Of a stretch of 64,000 bases of DNA, positions 43,808-53,295 are shown piece by piece (position 1 is the first letter of the stretch; every line of letters starts with the position of its first letter). The DNA is taken from NCBI GenBank assembly GCA_028716365.1, contig JAQUPZ010000002.1, forward strand, positions 575,005 to 639,004, read 5' to 3'. Below the pieces are notes generated by a model, which worked only from the letters and a program-made list of their open reading frames with translations, had not been told where the DNA came from and did not search any database. This DNA comes from Kiritimatiellia bacterium (GTDB lineage: Bacteria > Verrucomicrobiota > Kiritimatiellia > UBA8416 > YA12-FULL-48-11). The translations under genes were made by a program, and so were the position numbers.

Positions 43808-45601
43808 CTATTTTCGATGTAGTAAATACAAGTTGTCAAACGCGAAAAGGATATCCCAACATTTAGTATTGTTGACCATCGCTACAACATTTGACTTATT
43901 CCATTGCGCCGCTAAATAATCTGCGTCGAATACGGTTGAGTAATGCCACAAATCGACAAAGACGTATTCGGGTTTATCGTAAAACACAGTACGCAGATCA
44001 GACAATGATTCCGTGCCGTTATAAATTGCAAGTTTTGTCCGGGGAGCTGCAATAATACTATATTTCGCAGGAACAACCAGATACTTATCCAATGGAACCA
44101 ATTGCAGAGCTCCACGCGCCATTAAATTACGCGCCTTGACCTTAGCACTCACCTGGAACATATAACGTTCAGGACATAACATATTGTTATATGACCAAAC
44201 AAAAATGAGATGAAATAAACACAAAGCTATCATAAGCAAACTGAAACAACGCCTTTTGATAAGGGCCGACATACGAATCATCCCTAAAAGGCCAACCCCA
44301 AGAAATCCAACAACTACGGCCCCTATGAATCTCTCAACGTGACCTTTAAGTCCGTTGGCGGTCAGTAAGTATGTGGAAAACGTGTCTATTGACCAAGCAT
44401 AACCGGTCATTATGCATAATCCAGCCAACATCCAAGTTGCCAAGACCCAACGTTTCTGCGATCCATCCTGCAATTCGGATAGTGACTGAACACAAGCCAC
44501 AAACGCAAATACGCATACCTCAAGATAATAGGCCATCATTCCAGGATGATAGAGTTCTTCTGAAAGCGATCCATCGGCTAATACCGTTGTTCGACCACTC
44601 ATCATGAAAGCTACCCCAATACATGGCATTGACAAAAAAAGGTAACGCGGCTTCATGAAAAGAAATGGTAAAAACGGAAAAGTTACATAGGCCAGATAGA
44701 ACCACTTATCACTATTAAAAATATACTTCACAACCATTATGGGATGCGAAATCACACCCCAGGCGGTCGACGTTAGCGAAGTACCCCACACACCATAATA
44801 CAGTTTAAAGAGATTGATCTTATCAAAACTATTCTGTGTGAAGTAGAACTTATTTAATAATCCGTACACCAACAAATATAACCCCGAAATAATAATTGGA
44901 TACAAAATCCATCGTGTGTTCTGCCTGGCAAATAAGGCAAGAATACCCCAAGCTATGAATAAAAAGGCAAAATTCTCCTTAGAAAACAAGCACATCATCG
45001 CACATATCAAAAAGCCCCGAAGATTCTGCCTTTCCCAAAAGAGACAACAAGCAACGAGAAATGGCAGAGCAAAGCAGGACATGTGTATCTCCAAAACTGA
45101 AAACGAAAGAAGAAATGCGCTAATACAGTACGTTAGAAAAATTGTAAATCGGTTCATCCGATTGTCTATGACATCTCTAATCAGAAAATACATCGGAATC
45201 GCCGACATAACTACCAACGCATTTTTTACCAAACATAGCGTCAAGCCGTGAGGGAAAAGCCACATCAATGGGAGAAATCCCAGAAGGATGAAGCTACCAT
45301 GATATGAAAGGATATTAAAGCTCCTAGCTTCCAACGTTTGCTCCATGAAATGTCCTTGCAATGTATTGCACAAAGCCTGAATTGCAACGGCCGAATCGAG
45401 TGGATATCCAGTAAGGAAATTCTGGACACGATATGTCATCTTCCAAAATGAATAGCCAAGCATTATAGACAGAATGCACCCTATTATCAGAAATTCAATT
45501 ATAGTTGATTTGGTTGGTATTTGATTACCTTCACATTCAACAGGAACGTTTTTGATTTTTTCGTCGACAGACATATCGAATCTATCCGCAGAATGAATCA
45601 T
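43808..45601 (-). CDS. DUF2079-type polytopic membrane protein
   Basis: The 597-residue protein has about twelve hydrophobic helices. The first periplasmic loop and later MMCLFSKENFAFLFIAWGILALF match the pattern of DUF2079 proteins (GT-C-like fold related to lipid-linked sugar transferases). The C-terminal soluble part (about 490-597) ends GTESLSDLRTVFYDKPEYVFVDLW. Its substrate is unknown. It forms its own unit, preceded by operator copy 2. No clear ribosome site is seen; ATG 45574 is an alternative start. Confidence 0.82.
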   Translation of the reverse strand: MIHSADRFDMSVDEKIKNVPVECEGNQIPTKSTIIEFLIIGCILSIMLGYSFWKMTYRVQNFLTGYPLDSAVAIQALCNTLQGHFMEQTLEARSFNILSYHGSFILLGFLPLMWLFPHGLTLCLVKNALVVMSAIPMYFLIRDVIDNRMNRFTIFLTYCISAFLLSFSVLEIHMSCFALPFLVACCLFWERQNLRGFLICAMMCLFSKENFAFLFIAWGILALFARQNTRWILYPIIISGLYLLVYGLLNKFYFTQNSFDKINLFKLYYGVWGTSLTSTAWGVISHPIMVVKYIFNSDKWFYLAYVTFPFLPFLFMKPRYLFLSMPCIGVAFMMSGRTTVLADGSLSEELYHPGMMAYYLEVCVFAFVACVQSLSELQDGSQKRWVLATWMLAGLCIMTGYAWSIDTFSTYLLTANGLKGHVERFIGAVVVGFLGVGLLGMIRMSALIKRRCFSLLMIALCLFHLIFVWSYNNMLCPERYMFQVSAKVKARNLMARGALQLVPLDKYLVVPAKYSIIAAPRTKLAIYNGTESLSDLRTVFYDKPEYVFVDLWHYSTVFDADYLAAQWNKSNVVAMVNNTKCWDILFAFDNLYLLHRK

Positions 45602-45707
45602 GAAAGACTATTTTGGGGCTCGACAAATGACAGTTGATCCAAGCATTCCTTTGAATGTGCCCCTATAATCCTCTTCAAAACGTCAGAGTCGTCTTGTAGT
45701 TAAATAG

Positions 45708-45737
45708 TGACACCGTAACACGACAAGTGTCAACGTC
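45708..45737 (-). promoter_or_regulatory. Glycan-cluster operator/promoter element, copy 2
   Basis: Same sequence as copy 1: TGACAC-N13-GTGTCA with the GACGT flank, 106 bp before the DUF2079 gene start. About 40 bp are identical to copy 1, including the TTAAATA beside it. Confidence 0.78.
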
Positions 45738-45772
45738 AATACGCAACCAGAAATTGTTCCCAAAGATTTCTT

Positions 45773-47842
45773 TCATGCCTCAACAATTAAGACAGCATAT
45801 AGTGGTACTGGTGGAATATCAATGGAGCCCTGTTTGATAGATAGTGTCTGTTCCGGTTCTTCAGGTAACAACATCCTTACAGTCCGTGCGGTATCCCAGT
45901 GTCGGCCAAGAATCAGTCGCATTCCCCGGCGTGTGTCAGGTGCCGCATAGTTAACCAAATGCACGACAAGACGCTTTCCGCTGATCTCATAGGTGCTGAT
46001 CGCTACGGTATCGCCATTCATCAACCGTGCGGAAAGACGATCACCAGCTGCACGCTGGATTGCGGCAGCAACCTGCTTCCATTCTTTTGACAATGGAACA
46101 CGGACAGTATAACTGGCATCGATAGCAGACCGGGCGAAACGACTTTCAACATGGACGATTCGTTCCCCCGAAAGATTGTCCAATATGTTCTTAGCACGTT
46201 CCCGCCCGTATTCATCATACTTACCATTTTCACCTATCAAAACCAGTCCTCCGCCACCTTTGGCAAATGCACGAATAGTTTCGCATTCCAGTTTGCTAAG
46301 ATTGGAATGGCCAGCCAATACCAGCGTGGAAAATCCATCCAACCGGCTGAGATCATCACCAAATACAACTTCCCATGAGAATCCACCACGAATCAAAACT
46401 TCTTCTGTTCCCAACAACAAAGGCCATGCCTGCTGTGCATCGTAAGCCAGTGAAGCGAAACTATGAAGAATGGCAATCTCTTGAACAGGTCGTGCCCCAG
46501 TCATGAGTTTTTCATTGGCACGGACGAACTTCAGATAACGACCCAATGCCTCGCGAAGTTCAGGACGGTCAACTTGCATGCGATCGCCGTCACCTGTTGG
46601 ACGTAACGCCCAGTTTGTTCCCGGTATACTGCCAAATGCAGCCGCTTCACACACTTGCAATCCCACCTGTTCTGCTTTTTTAGGAAGCCCCAATCCTGTC
46701 TCACTGCCACGCTGCCATGTTGTAGACACAACACGATAACCCACGGCAGCCCCCTCTTTATACGCGCGTATCTGGGACATAAGCGTGCCATCAACCATTC
46801 CCGGGAAATTGCCATTTTCGGCAAACATCAGAGTAAGGTGACGACCAAGCAAGGGCGCCCAAACGCTTCGCTTGTAAGGTGCATCAACCGAACGTGGGTA
46901 AGCCGGATTACCTAGAAGAATTACATCTGATCGCAAACTGCGGGCGTAACTTGTGATATCGCGGTGGTAATCACCCAAACTCTCACAACGAAAACGAACC
47001 CAGGCCCGTATCAACTGATCATGTATCCGCCCGGCTGAAGATGCAGATGGCGGGAGACGAACTTGTTCAAATGAGGCCAAACCGAAAAACTCACGCGGAT
47101 TCGGATAATTTTCGGTCAGCCAGACGCGAAATGCCTGTTGACATCGCGAACAGTAGCACGCATCAGCGTAGTCGTTATCAAAATGCAGACCATCCAAGCC
47201 GATTTCTTCCAAGCCAACGCGGATTGCCTTTTTCATGTACTGACGGAACTCAGTACTGAGTACACATGGTGCCCATCGATAATACGCCGAACCCCATGTG
47301 ATCGGCTGTCCAAGAGGATCACGCTGTATCCATTCTGCGGCCTTTGGTTCTTCCGCAAGAAAAGTCTCGTAATAAAGTGATCGCGACTGGCAGTAACCCA
47401 ACACACGAATACCGTGTTTATGGGCGAATTTAACCAACTGAGCTGTACGTTCCTGTTCTACCCGTTCGTGTTTGAGTCCAAACCCCTTGAAGAAATGGGT
47501 TATTCCAAGGTTGACTCCAAGTCCTGCCATCATTTTTACGGTTTCTTCGCTGTGGAGACGGTCAAACCACTGCAGCGCCGACGCTGAGTTAATGTCGACC
47601 GCCCCTGCAGTTCCACCACCCCGTCGATAATGATCCAGTGGTTCCCACCCCCACCACGACCAGTATAATGGTGTAGTTTTACTACCCATTTTTTCCGTAA
47701 CAAGACTGGGATTTTCACTGAGGTTTTTGGCGGAGTTGTCCCGTTCAGCCCCCATCGCCCTACTGATCATGGAACTCGCATAGAACAACGAAATACCACC
47801 TGCACACCCAAGAAAACGGCGTCTACTAATCATATGATTCAT
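45773..47842 (-). CDS. Tat-exported putative glycosidase (TIM barrel plus amidotransferase-like domain)
   Basis: The 689-residue protein starts with a Tat signal (MISRRRFLGCAGGISLFYASS). The TIM-barrel part has GITHFFKGFGLKHERVEQERTAQLV, HGIRVLGYCQSRSLYYETFLAEEP, IGLDGLHFDNDYADACYCSRCQQAF (an Asp-rich strand end) and LMFAENGNFPGMVDG. The later part has FSTLVLAGHSNLSKLECETIRAFAKGGGGLVLIGENGKYDEYG, the flavodoxin-like third domain of GH42-type trimerising glycosidases. The C-terminal domain is a beta-sandwich. It is probably a glycoside hydrolase of an uncharacterised family. Operator copy 3 lies 41 bp upstream. Confidence 0.82.
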   Translation of the reverse strand: MNHMISRRRFLGCAGGISLFYASSMISRAMGAERDNSAKNLSENPSLVTEKMGSKTTPLYWSWWGWEPLDHYRRGGGTAGAVDINSASALQWFDRLHSEETVKMMAGLGVNLGITHFFKGFGLKHERVEQERTAQLVKFAHKHGIRVLGYCQSRSLYYETFLAEEPKAAEWIQRDPLGQPITWGSAYYRWAPCVLSTEFRQYMKKAIRVGLEEIGLDGLHFDNDYADACYCSRCQQAFRVWLTENYPNPREFFGLASFEQVRLPPSASSAGRIHDQLIRAWVRFRCESLGDYHRDITSYARSLRSDVILLGNPAYPRSVDAPYKRSVWAPLLGRHLTLMFAENGNFPGMVDGTLMSQIRAYKEGAAVGYRVVSTTWQRGSETGLGLPKKAEQVGLQVCEAAAFGSIPGTNWALRPTGDGDRMQVDRPELREALGRYLKFVRANEKLMTGARPVQEIAILHSFASLAYDAQQAWPLLLGTEEVLIRGGFSWEVVFGDDLSRLDGFSTLVLAGHSNLSKLECETIRAFAKGGGGLVLIGENGKYDEYGRERAKNILDNLSGERIVHVESRFARSAIDASYTVRVPLSKEWKQVAAAIQRAAGDRLSARLMNGDTVAISTYEISGKRLVVHLVNYAAPDTRRGMRLILGRHWDTARTVRMLLPEEPEQTLSIKQGSIDIPPVPLYAVLIVEA

Positions 47843-47883
47843 GACAAGATTCCCTGTAAAGTATGCTCCGTATTCAGAAACTC

Positions 47884-47913
47884 TGACATCTCAATATAAC
47901 AAGTGTCAACGTC
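47884..47913 (-). promoter_or_regulatory. Glycan-cluster operator/promoter element, copy 3
   Basis: On the minus strand: GACGT then TGACAC-N13-ATGTCA, same spacing as copies 1 and 2. It lies 41 bp before the glycosidase start. The central 13 bp (TTGTTATATTGAG) differ from copies 1-2 but are close to copy 4. Confidence 0.78.
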
Positions 47914-47933
47914 AAAGAACCCTTCAAATAACA

Positions 47934-49337
47934 TCAGTGTTGTGAACCCAGAAGGGTACGGATTGCGTTCATCAGGACAGTTTCGGACTGAGGACCGACA
48001 TTTGTAGCACGGTCACTGGTTTCATAACCACCTTTCTGCACATACGCCGCGGTAGTACCAATGTAACCTGTCCCGTAATTACCATATGCGGCCATTGTAA
48101 CAAACAGATCGGGTCGCACGGCTTTTGCCGCAAGCTGATATTCAACGAAAAGTTCACCTGGCATGTGAAATATCCGTGCACGACCAAGACTCAGGCAGGC
48201 AATATCAATTTTATGACCGGATTGGCAACGGCGTAACCATGCAAGCCTGTCGGCACAATCCCGGGCCTCAGCCAAATTTTTGGGCTTTTTCATCGTTGCT
48301 TCAAGTTGTTCAGCAACTAAATGTTTTCCAACAGGCAACATCACGGGAACCACATTCCAGTCTACCGACTCGGCATTCACCGGTGACTTTTGTGTACTCT
48401 CCCAGGCACGTCGCATACCATCTGCCAAACGCTCGGCCAGTATCCCACGATTTTCCTTCGACCCGTCATTATACTTGCCTGCGCCGAGATTACCACCGGC
48501 ACCATTGAAATGAATGTGCAATGCTGCGGGTACTGCCAGTTGACGAAAGAATCGCGCGACACCTGGAAAATCCGGATTTGCTATACCCAAACGATAGTAA
48601 CTCTGTGGATGTGTCGCATAATAACTCAATACAACAACAGGTTGATCACCATTCCAAAGGCTCACAAGAGATACAATGGGATCAATAACACCTTCCGGTT
48701 CGGCGCGAAGAGCCGGATCTTTACATGACGTATATCTGGTTGCACGTATGTTACCATCAGGTCCAGGAATACGACGGTTTGAAGCCACTTCGTGTACTTT
48801 TGCCTGGCCCAATCCAACATGAGTCACAAAATTCGTTGCAGGAAACGCACCACGAACAGCTCTGCCAAGACGGGATAGTACTTCCCGCGGAAAACTGCCG
48901 TCATAACGCTGTGGTTCAATGTTGTACTCTTTAAGGATTTTCTCAACGGTAAAATCACAGCATGGCGCATCGTGCTGATGTATTGTGTGTACTACAACTC
49001 TGTCCGGTGTTGTTCCGGCCGCCTCTGCAAGTGTCTGCCGGAATACGTCGTTTCCCTCATTCGCAATTCCTATCCAATCCAATACACATAACACAATTGG
49101 GGTTCCAGCACCTAAAAGGACAATTCCCTTCGCACGAAGTCCAAGGTCCCACTGATTAATCACAGGATCGTAAGCCAAATAGCTCCCGATAGGAGGTGAA
49201 ACATCAATATCAAATGTCGCAACACGTAAATCACTGGATGTTTCTGCCCATGTTACGTTTTCCAAAAACAACAACATGACCGTCACAACCAAAGATAATG
49301 ACATAATTCGACAAGTATGTATTCGTGTCTTGATCAT
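47934..49337 (-). CDS. Neutral/alkaline ceramidase-like exported protein
   Basis: The 467-residue protein has a signal peptide ([22 protein letters not shown]). The mature start [21 protein letters not shown], then [14 protein letters not shown] (metal His), [32 protein letters not shown] and the late [15 protein letters not shown] match the N-terminal domain of neutral ceramidases, a zinc amidase fold also found in PVC glycan clusters with unknown substrates. It is the second gene of the unit led by the beta-helix gene (18-bp gap). Confidence 0.85.
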   Translation of the reverse strand: MIKTRIHTCRIMSLSLVVTVMLLFLENVTWAETSSDLRVATFDIDVSPPIGSYLAYDPVINQWDLGLRAKGIVLLGAGTPIVLCVLDWIGIANEGNDVFRQTLAEAAGTTPDRVVVHTIHQHDAPCCDFTVEKILKEYNIEPQRYDGSFPREVLSRLGRAVRGAFPATNFVTHVGLGQAKVHEVASNRRIPGPDGNIRATRYTSCKDPALRAEPEGVIDPIVSLVSLWNGDQPVVVLSYYATHPQSYYRLGIANPDFPGVARFFRQLAVPAALHIHFNGAGGNLGAGKYNDGSKENRGILAERLADGMRRAWESTQKSPVNAESVDWNVVPVMLPVGKHLVAEQLEATMKKPKNLAEARDCADRLAWLRRCQSGHKIDIACLSLGRARIFHMPGELFVEYQLAAKAVRPDLFVTMAAYGNYGTGYIGTTAAYVQKGGYETSDRATNVGPQSETVLMNAIRTLLGSQH

Positions 49338-49355
49338 TTTTATCCTCCTTGTTGT

Positions 49356-51902
49356 TTAATGTCGCTTGCGTATTCCGATTTTACTTATGTCAATCGCCTT
49401 GAAACCCAGATTGAACGCTGGCGAATCAAGTTTCAGCATATAATCATCCCTGGCCGGGTCTACAAACAAAGGATCACTGACAACTGAATGAACATCAAAC
49501 CCGCGTTTCTGCCAGTCCGTAAAAGACCCTGCACCGACAATGCTGATTTTATTAGTACCTGTATGCCAGTATAGATTATTGTCAGCCGTCATTACACCTT
49601 CATGGACTCTACTTGCCCAGAAGAGCGATGCATTCGAATTGGTGTAATAGACAATATTATGTTCGAAGACATTACCGCGCGTATTATCAGAAAAGTTCGC
49701 AAACAAGACCTGCGTGATTGAACTGTCAACGAGAATGTTGTTCCAGACTTTGTTATCCTTGCCACCTTGCAGCATTACACCACCATGCGAATTACGATAT
49801 GTGATGTTGTTATTGACATCATAACCACCGGCAAATGAATCAAGGTAGATTGCCCAGCTCATCCGGACTTCATGCCCGTTGTTCGAGTAGTAGCCGATGA
49901 CATCATGTACGATATTGTACCGAATCGTGCTTCCACTGCGAAACTCTCGATCCTGCTGTGTCACTTCAATACCACCGGTATCAAATGTTTCGGTGCTGAG
50001 ATTATACAGTTTGTTGTATTCGACAACATTACGACTGCCCGGATTCTTGAGCGAAATACCATAACGGGGGATCTCGTGGATAAGATTGTGCGCGATGAGA
50101 TTATCGCTGGTTTTCAGACCTTCGAGAATCACCCCACCAACATGCTTGTAGACCCAGCCACAGTCATGAATATGGTTATCAGTCACCTCGTTACCGGATG
50201 TCTGCAGCAATACAACGCCACCTTCCGCACCATTGGCTATCACGTTACCGACAACACGATTGTTTCCACCTTCCTTGATACACACTGCATATTTGCCGAC
50301 ATTACGGAAGATACAATCCACTATCGAACAATCTGTCGCATTACCGAAATACACCGCACCATCACTACCGGTCTGATAGCCAACGCACCCGTCATCCGGC
50401 GAATAATCGGCGTCACATATTTGTAGCCCACGAAAGTTGATATAGCTGATAACTTTTCCGGACTTTGTATCACCTTTCAACTCAAACAGCCGTCCAACCA
50501 CCGGAGCAACAACCTCGGTCTTGCGTGTCATAGGTTTTGCCGGCCACACACGAAGTTCTCCGGTTTTACAATCAAGATACCATTCGCCGGGACTGTCAAG
50601 CGCATCAGGAATGTTTTCAACAAAATATCGATCACCAACGCTGAGCTTCACGACACATTCCCTGCCACTGACAGTCACAATATTCTGATCCGTATCCACC
50701 TTGGCAAGCGAGACAATTTCCTTGAATGCACGGCACGATGCGGACTGGAAAATATGTATCTCAGCGCCCGGATACTGAGCCCACTCGGGCTTGATATCAC
50801 CTGTTTTATAGCGGAAGGCAGTTGCTATACCGGCGCCATTACCACTGATGCTGAGTTGTTTGCCGTGACTCTTGTCAAAATCTTCTGCAGAAATGGTGAC
50901 AACATGCTTACCTCCGGCAGGCTTGGGTAATTCCAGAGTCGTAGGCTTCCAAGTGGGATCATCACAAAGCGCGAAGCCGCCAATATTCAGTCCGCCGCCT
51001 TTCACATTCTGCCAGCGCAGTGTATGTTTTCCCTTCGTTAGGTGGATGGTCGCACAGCACGACCACTTATCGCTGTTCCAACCGCCTGTATTCGGAAGGT
51101 TCATCAATGGTATCGGGGTACCACCGTCAACTATTGCCATTGTTCTGCCACCCATATTGTCAGTACCAAAGGGTTTATTATTCGCCCCATATAACATCCA
51201 AAATGAGTAATCCGCCTCTGCAGGAACATCTATCTTGTATTCCATCCAGTCGCCGGGGTTGTGAATATTACCAACACTTTGTCCAAAGCCAGATGCCCCT
51301 TTCCATACATAAGAAAATCCTTTGCGATAAGGATCGGCAGGATCATAATTTGGAGTTCGTGCACGAATCATTCTACTACCATCCACGAACAGTTGACGGA
51401 AGAACCAATTCCCGTCTTTTACCTGTGGAAGGACAGCTGTGACAACATTTCCTCCTCCCGGTTTAAAACCGGTGACATGTCTGCCGCCGATAAGAACCGG
51501 TTTTTCACCTGGATAAGCGGAGTATATGACGGGATATTCCTTTGTGCCGGAATCCTCCGGAATGAAACTAATGGTCTCTGTGATATAGTATTTCCCACCA
51601 CGAATTTGTACCGTAACAGGTGACTTCAACGATCCAGTAGTCTTGTACTGACGAACCACATCTCGCGCACGTGTAATCGTGGCAAAAGGCCCATCGGTAC
51701 GAGTAAAGTTTGGCCGGGCCAGTTTACCGGACCAGTTGTCATTACCGTTAACAGCCACGAAGTATTGGCAGGCATCTTTCCCAACCATACTCTTTGATGA
51801 TGTGTCAGAGGTTGAAATACAACTGACCATAACCACGGGGAGCACCACCGCGCAAGCAAGCATCAGGAATGAAACGCCGTGTTTTCGATTCTGCTGGTTC
51901 AT
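49356..51902 (-). CDS. Beta-helix lipoprotein with inserted CBM-like domain
   Basis: The protein has 848 residues from ATG 51902, with AAAGGAGAG upstream; the 51929 alternative is weaker. The lipoprotein signal VLPVVMVSCIS is clear. The start [30 protein letters not shown] parallels the protein at 37017. Between about 190 and 320 there is an inserted domain (NPGDWMEYKIDVPAEADYSFWMLYGA, LTKGKHTLRWQNVKGGGLNIGGFAL) that looks like a CBM6/35 sugar-binding fold. The beta-helix follows (VVEYNKLYNLSTETFDTGG, DVNNNITYRNSHGGVML). It probably cuts or binds a polysaccharide at the cell surface. The family is not assigned. Confidence 0.85.
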   Translation of the reverse strand: MNQQNRKHGVSFLMLACAVVLPVVMVSCISTSDTSSKSMVGKDACQYFVAVNGNDNWSGKLARPNFTRTDGPFATITRARDVVRQYKTTGSLKSPVTVQIRGGKYYITETISFIPEDSGTKEYPVIYSAYPGEKPVLIGGRHVTGFKPGGGNVVTAVLPQVKDGNWFFRQLFVDGSRMIRARTPNYDPADPYRKGFSYVWKGASGFGQSVGNIHNPGDWMEYKIDVPAEADYSFWMLYGANNKPFGTDNMGGRTMAIVDGGTPIPLMNLPNTGGWNSDKWSCCATIHLTKGKHTLRWQNVKGGGLNIGGFALCDDPTWKPTTLELPKPAGGKHVVTISAEDFDKSHGKQLSISGNGAGIATAFRYKTGDIKPEWAQYPGAEIHIFQSASCRAFKEIVSLAKVDTDQNIVTVSGRECVVKLSVGDRYFVENIPDALDSPGEWYLDCKTGELRVWPAKPMTRKTEVVAPVVGRLFELKGDTKSGKVISYINFRGLQICDADYSPDDGCVGYQTGSDGAVYFGNATDCSIVDCIFRNVGKYAVCIKEGGNNRVVGNVIANGAEGGVVLLQTSGNEVTDNHIHDCGWVYKHVGGVILEGLKTSDNLIAHNLIHEIPRYGISLKNPGSRNVVEYNKLYNLSTETFDTGGIEVTQQDREFRSGSTIRYNIVHDVIGYYSNNGHEVRMSWAIYLDSFAGGYDVNNNITYRNSHGGVMLQGGKDNKVWNNILVDSSITQVLFANFSDNTRGNVFEHNIVYYTNSNASLFWASRVHEGVMTADNNLYWHTGTNKISIVGAGSFTDWQKRGFDVHSVVSDPLFVDPARDDYMLKLDSPAFNLGFKAIDISKIGIRKRH

Positions 51903-51967
51903 GGATACTCTCTCCTTTACCGGATTCAACCGATAGCGAGCAGGACTTGTATTATGGCTTAGAAGTC

Positions 51968-51997
51968 TGACATCACAATATAGCCAGTGTCAACGTC
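51968..51997 (-). promoter_or_regulatory. Glycan-cluster operator/promoter element, copy 4
   Basis: On the minus strand: GACGT then TGACAC-N13-ATGTCA, 65 bp before the beta-helix gene. Beyond the arms, the centre TGGCTATATTGTG is nearly that of copy 3. Confidence 0.78.
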
Positions 51998-52164
51998 CTT
52001 TCTGGTGAAAAAACGTCAGACAATGTGAATTTCCAGCGAAATGAATTCGCTATATTCCAAATGTGTTACAGAGATAAAGAAACGCAACCATGTAGCAGGA
52101 ATTTGTATTTATGACCGAGAGCGGTACGATCACTGCAGTCATCGATAGTATTGCGAATGAAGCT

Positions 52165-52276
52165 CTGCGGGCTAACGTGTCCGCCGTAGCTCCTTGAGCG
52201 AAGGCTGGAAGCCCGCAGTTTCTTCGCGGAATCCGGCGTAGCAAAACCCGCATTCATCCCACGGACTCCAAGTCCG
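52165..52276. repeat. Palindromic intergenic repeat (two stems)
   Basis: CTGCGGGCT (52165-52173) pairs with AGCCCGCAG (52210-52218). CGGACT-CCA-AGTCCG (52262-52276) is a second perfect short hairpin. The block is GC-rich against an AT-rich surround and lies in the 446-bp gap between the beta-helix gene and the receiver genes. It has the look of a dispersed intergenic repeat and may end the receiver transcript. The small ORFs across it are not genes. Confidence 0.5.
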
Positions 52277-52348
52277 AGGTCTCCTGCGAAGACGCATGAA
52301 GATATCGAGGATTTTTTTCGCCCCAAAGACTCCAGACTTCTACGGCAA

Positions 52349-52750
52349 TCACTTCTTCTGGTCTTTCTCCTCGATCACCGGCGGAAGTAACTCTTTCAAA
52401 ATCGGGATCAAACACTTGTTTATCTGGTATTTCAGTACATAGTCCCTGGCGCCGGCGTTTTTCGCCGCGTCACGATGAAGAGGATCGTCGTATAAAGTAA
52501 GAATCACAACATGGATATCAGGGTCATGCTCCTTGATACGGCGGGTCGTTTCGATCCCATCTATTCCGGGCAGGTACAGATCTGTCAGAACAATGACCGG
52601 TCGTTTGGTTTTTACCAAGGTCATGCAATCCTCACCAGTTCCAGCCTCCAGAATCGTGCAGTAAGGAAAATTAATACCCAACCAGTTACTCATAATTCCC
52701 CGCATACCATCGTGATTATCAACCAGTATAATGGAACGTTTTGATTTCAT
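52349..52750 (-). CDS. Stand-alone response-regulator receiver
   Basis: The 133-residue protein is one receiver domain: SIILVDNHDGMRGIM with the acidic pocket, phospho-acceptor Asp57 in VLTDLYLPGIDG, Thr/Ser in VVILTLYDD and Lys in YVLKYQ. There is no output domain. It may pass phosphate, or control the histidine kinase upstream, by protein contact. It lies 2 bp after the next receiver gene. Confidence 0.9.
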   Translation of the reverse strand: MKSKRSIILVDNHDGMRGIMSNWLGINFPYCTILEAGTGEDCMTLVKTKRPVIVLTDLYLPGIDGIETTRRIKEHDPDIHVVILTLYDDPLHRDAAKNAGARDYVLKYQINKCLIPILKELLPPVIEEKDQKK

Positions 52751-52752
52751 AA

Positions 52753-53121
52753 TCAGTTACTCCTTCTTCCCAGCCCAAGCATGACATCCACAACTTTTTG
52801 GAAGTCCTTCGTTTTGTCAAAAAAATAGTTTGCTCCCTCGATTTGGCACTGTTGGCGATATTCCTCATATGGGTAATTTGTCAGCATTATCACAACAGCC
52901 GAATGGTTAATGGTTTTTAACTGTTTCAAAACCTCGATACCGCCACCTCCGGGCATACTGATATCCAGAATAACTACATCGAACTTTGAAGCCTTAATTA
53001 CACCAAGAGCCTCCGAAGTATCATTCGCTTCGGTAGTCGATTCCACGGAGGGTAACGTTTTGACCATGTCAACCACTCTTCGCCGTACTATTTCAGAATC
53101 GTCTGCCACGAGAACTTTCAT
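52753..53121 (-). CDS. Stand-alone response-regulator receiver
   Basis: The protein has 122 residues from ATG 53121 (MKVLVADDSEIVRRR), with AAAGG 9 bp upstream; the 53148 alternative adds residues not typical of receivers. Asp53 in VVILDISMPGGGG is the acceptor. The conserved pocket Asp pair (ADD), Thr in IMLTNYP and Lys in FDKTKDF are present. It has no output domain. The perfect palindrome at 53224 lies about 100 bp upstream. Confidence 0.9.
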   Translation of the reverse strand: MKVLVADDSEIVRRRVVDMVKTLPSVESTTEANDTSEALGVIKASKFDVVILDISMPGGGGIEVLKQLKTINHSAVVIMLTNYPYEEYRQQCQIEGANYFFDKTKDFQKVVDVMLGLGRRSN

Positions 53122-53200
53122 AGAGACACCTTTCCTTTCATTGAGCACAATAATAGAACAAAAGGATATTGGTTGTATGTCGGCCTGTGGTCTGAAAGAA

Positions 53201-53221
53201 ATGTCAGGTATTCACTGACAT
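53201..53221. promoter_or_regulatory. 21-bp palindrome before receiver genes
   Basis: ATGTCAG and CTGACAT form a perfect 7-bp inverted repeat with a 7-nt centre, directly beside the TGTAGG palindrome. It could be an operator or part of a terminator for the NarL-type gene, whose stop is 75 bp away. Confidence 0.4.
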
Positions 53222-53223
53222 GG

Positions 53224-53242
53224 TGTAGGACATGTTCCTACA
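53224..53242. promoter_or_regulatory. 19-bp perfect palindrome, TGTAGG-type (copy C)
   Basis: TGTAGGA-CATGT-TCCTACA is a perfect inverted repeat of NarL-site size. It lies between the NarL-type gene and the receiver genes and matches the two sites before the Fe-S gene pair at 21522-21564. Confidence 0.6.
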
Positions 53243-53295
53243 AATGGGATCTGCAGGAACCACGATATTCAGGAATGCAATGATAAAGATTGAAT

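Noticed and set aside
49872..50426. 184-residue plus-strand ORF rich in Ile and Thr
   Set aside because: It is antisense to the Asn-rich beta-helix coils at 49356-51902; repeated coils on one strand give long open frames on the other.
52050..52326. Two small minus-strand ORFs
   Set aside because: They run through the palindromic repeat block; the product looks like translated repeat, not a protein.
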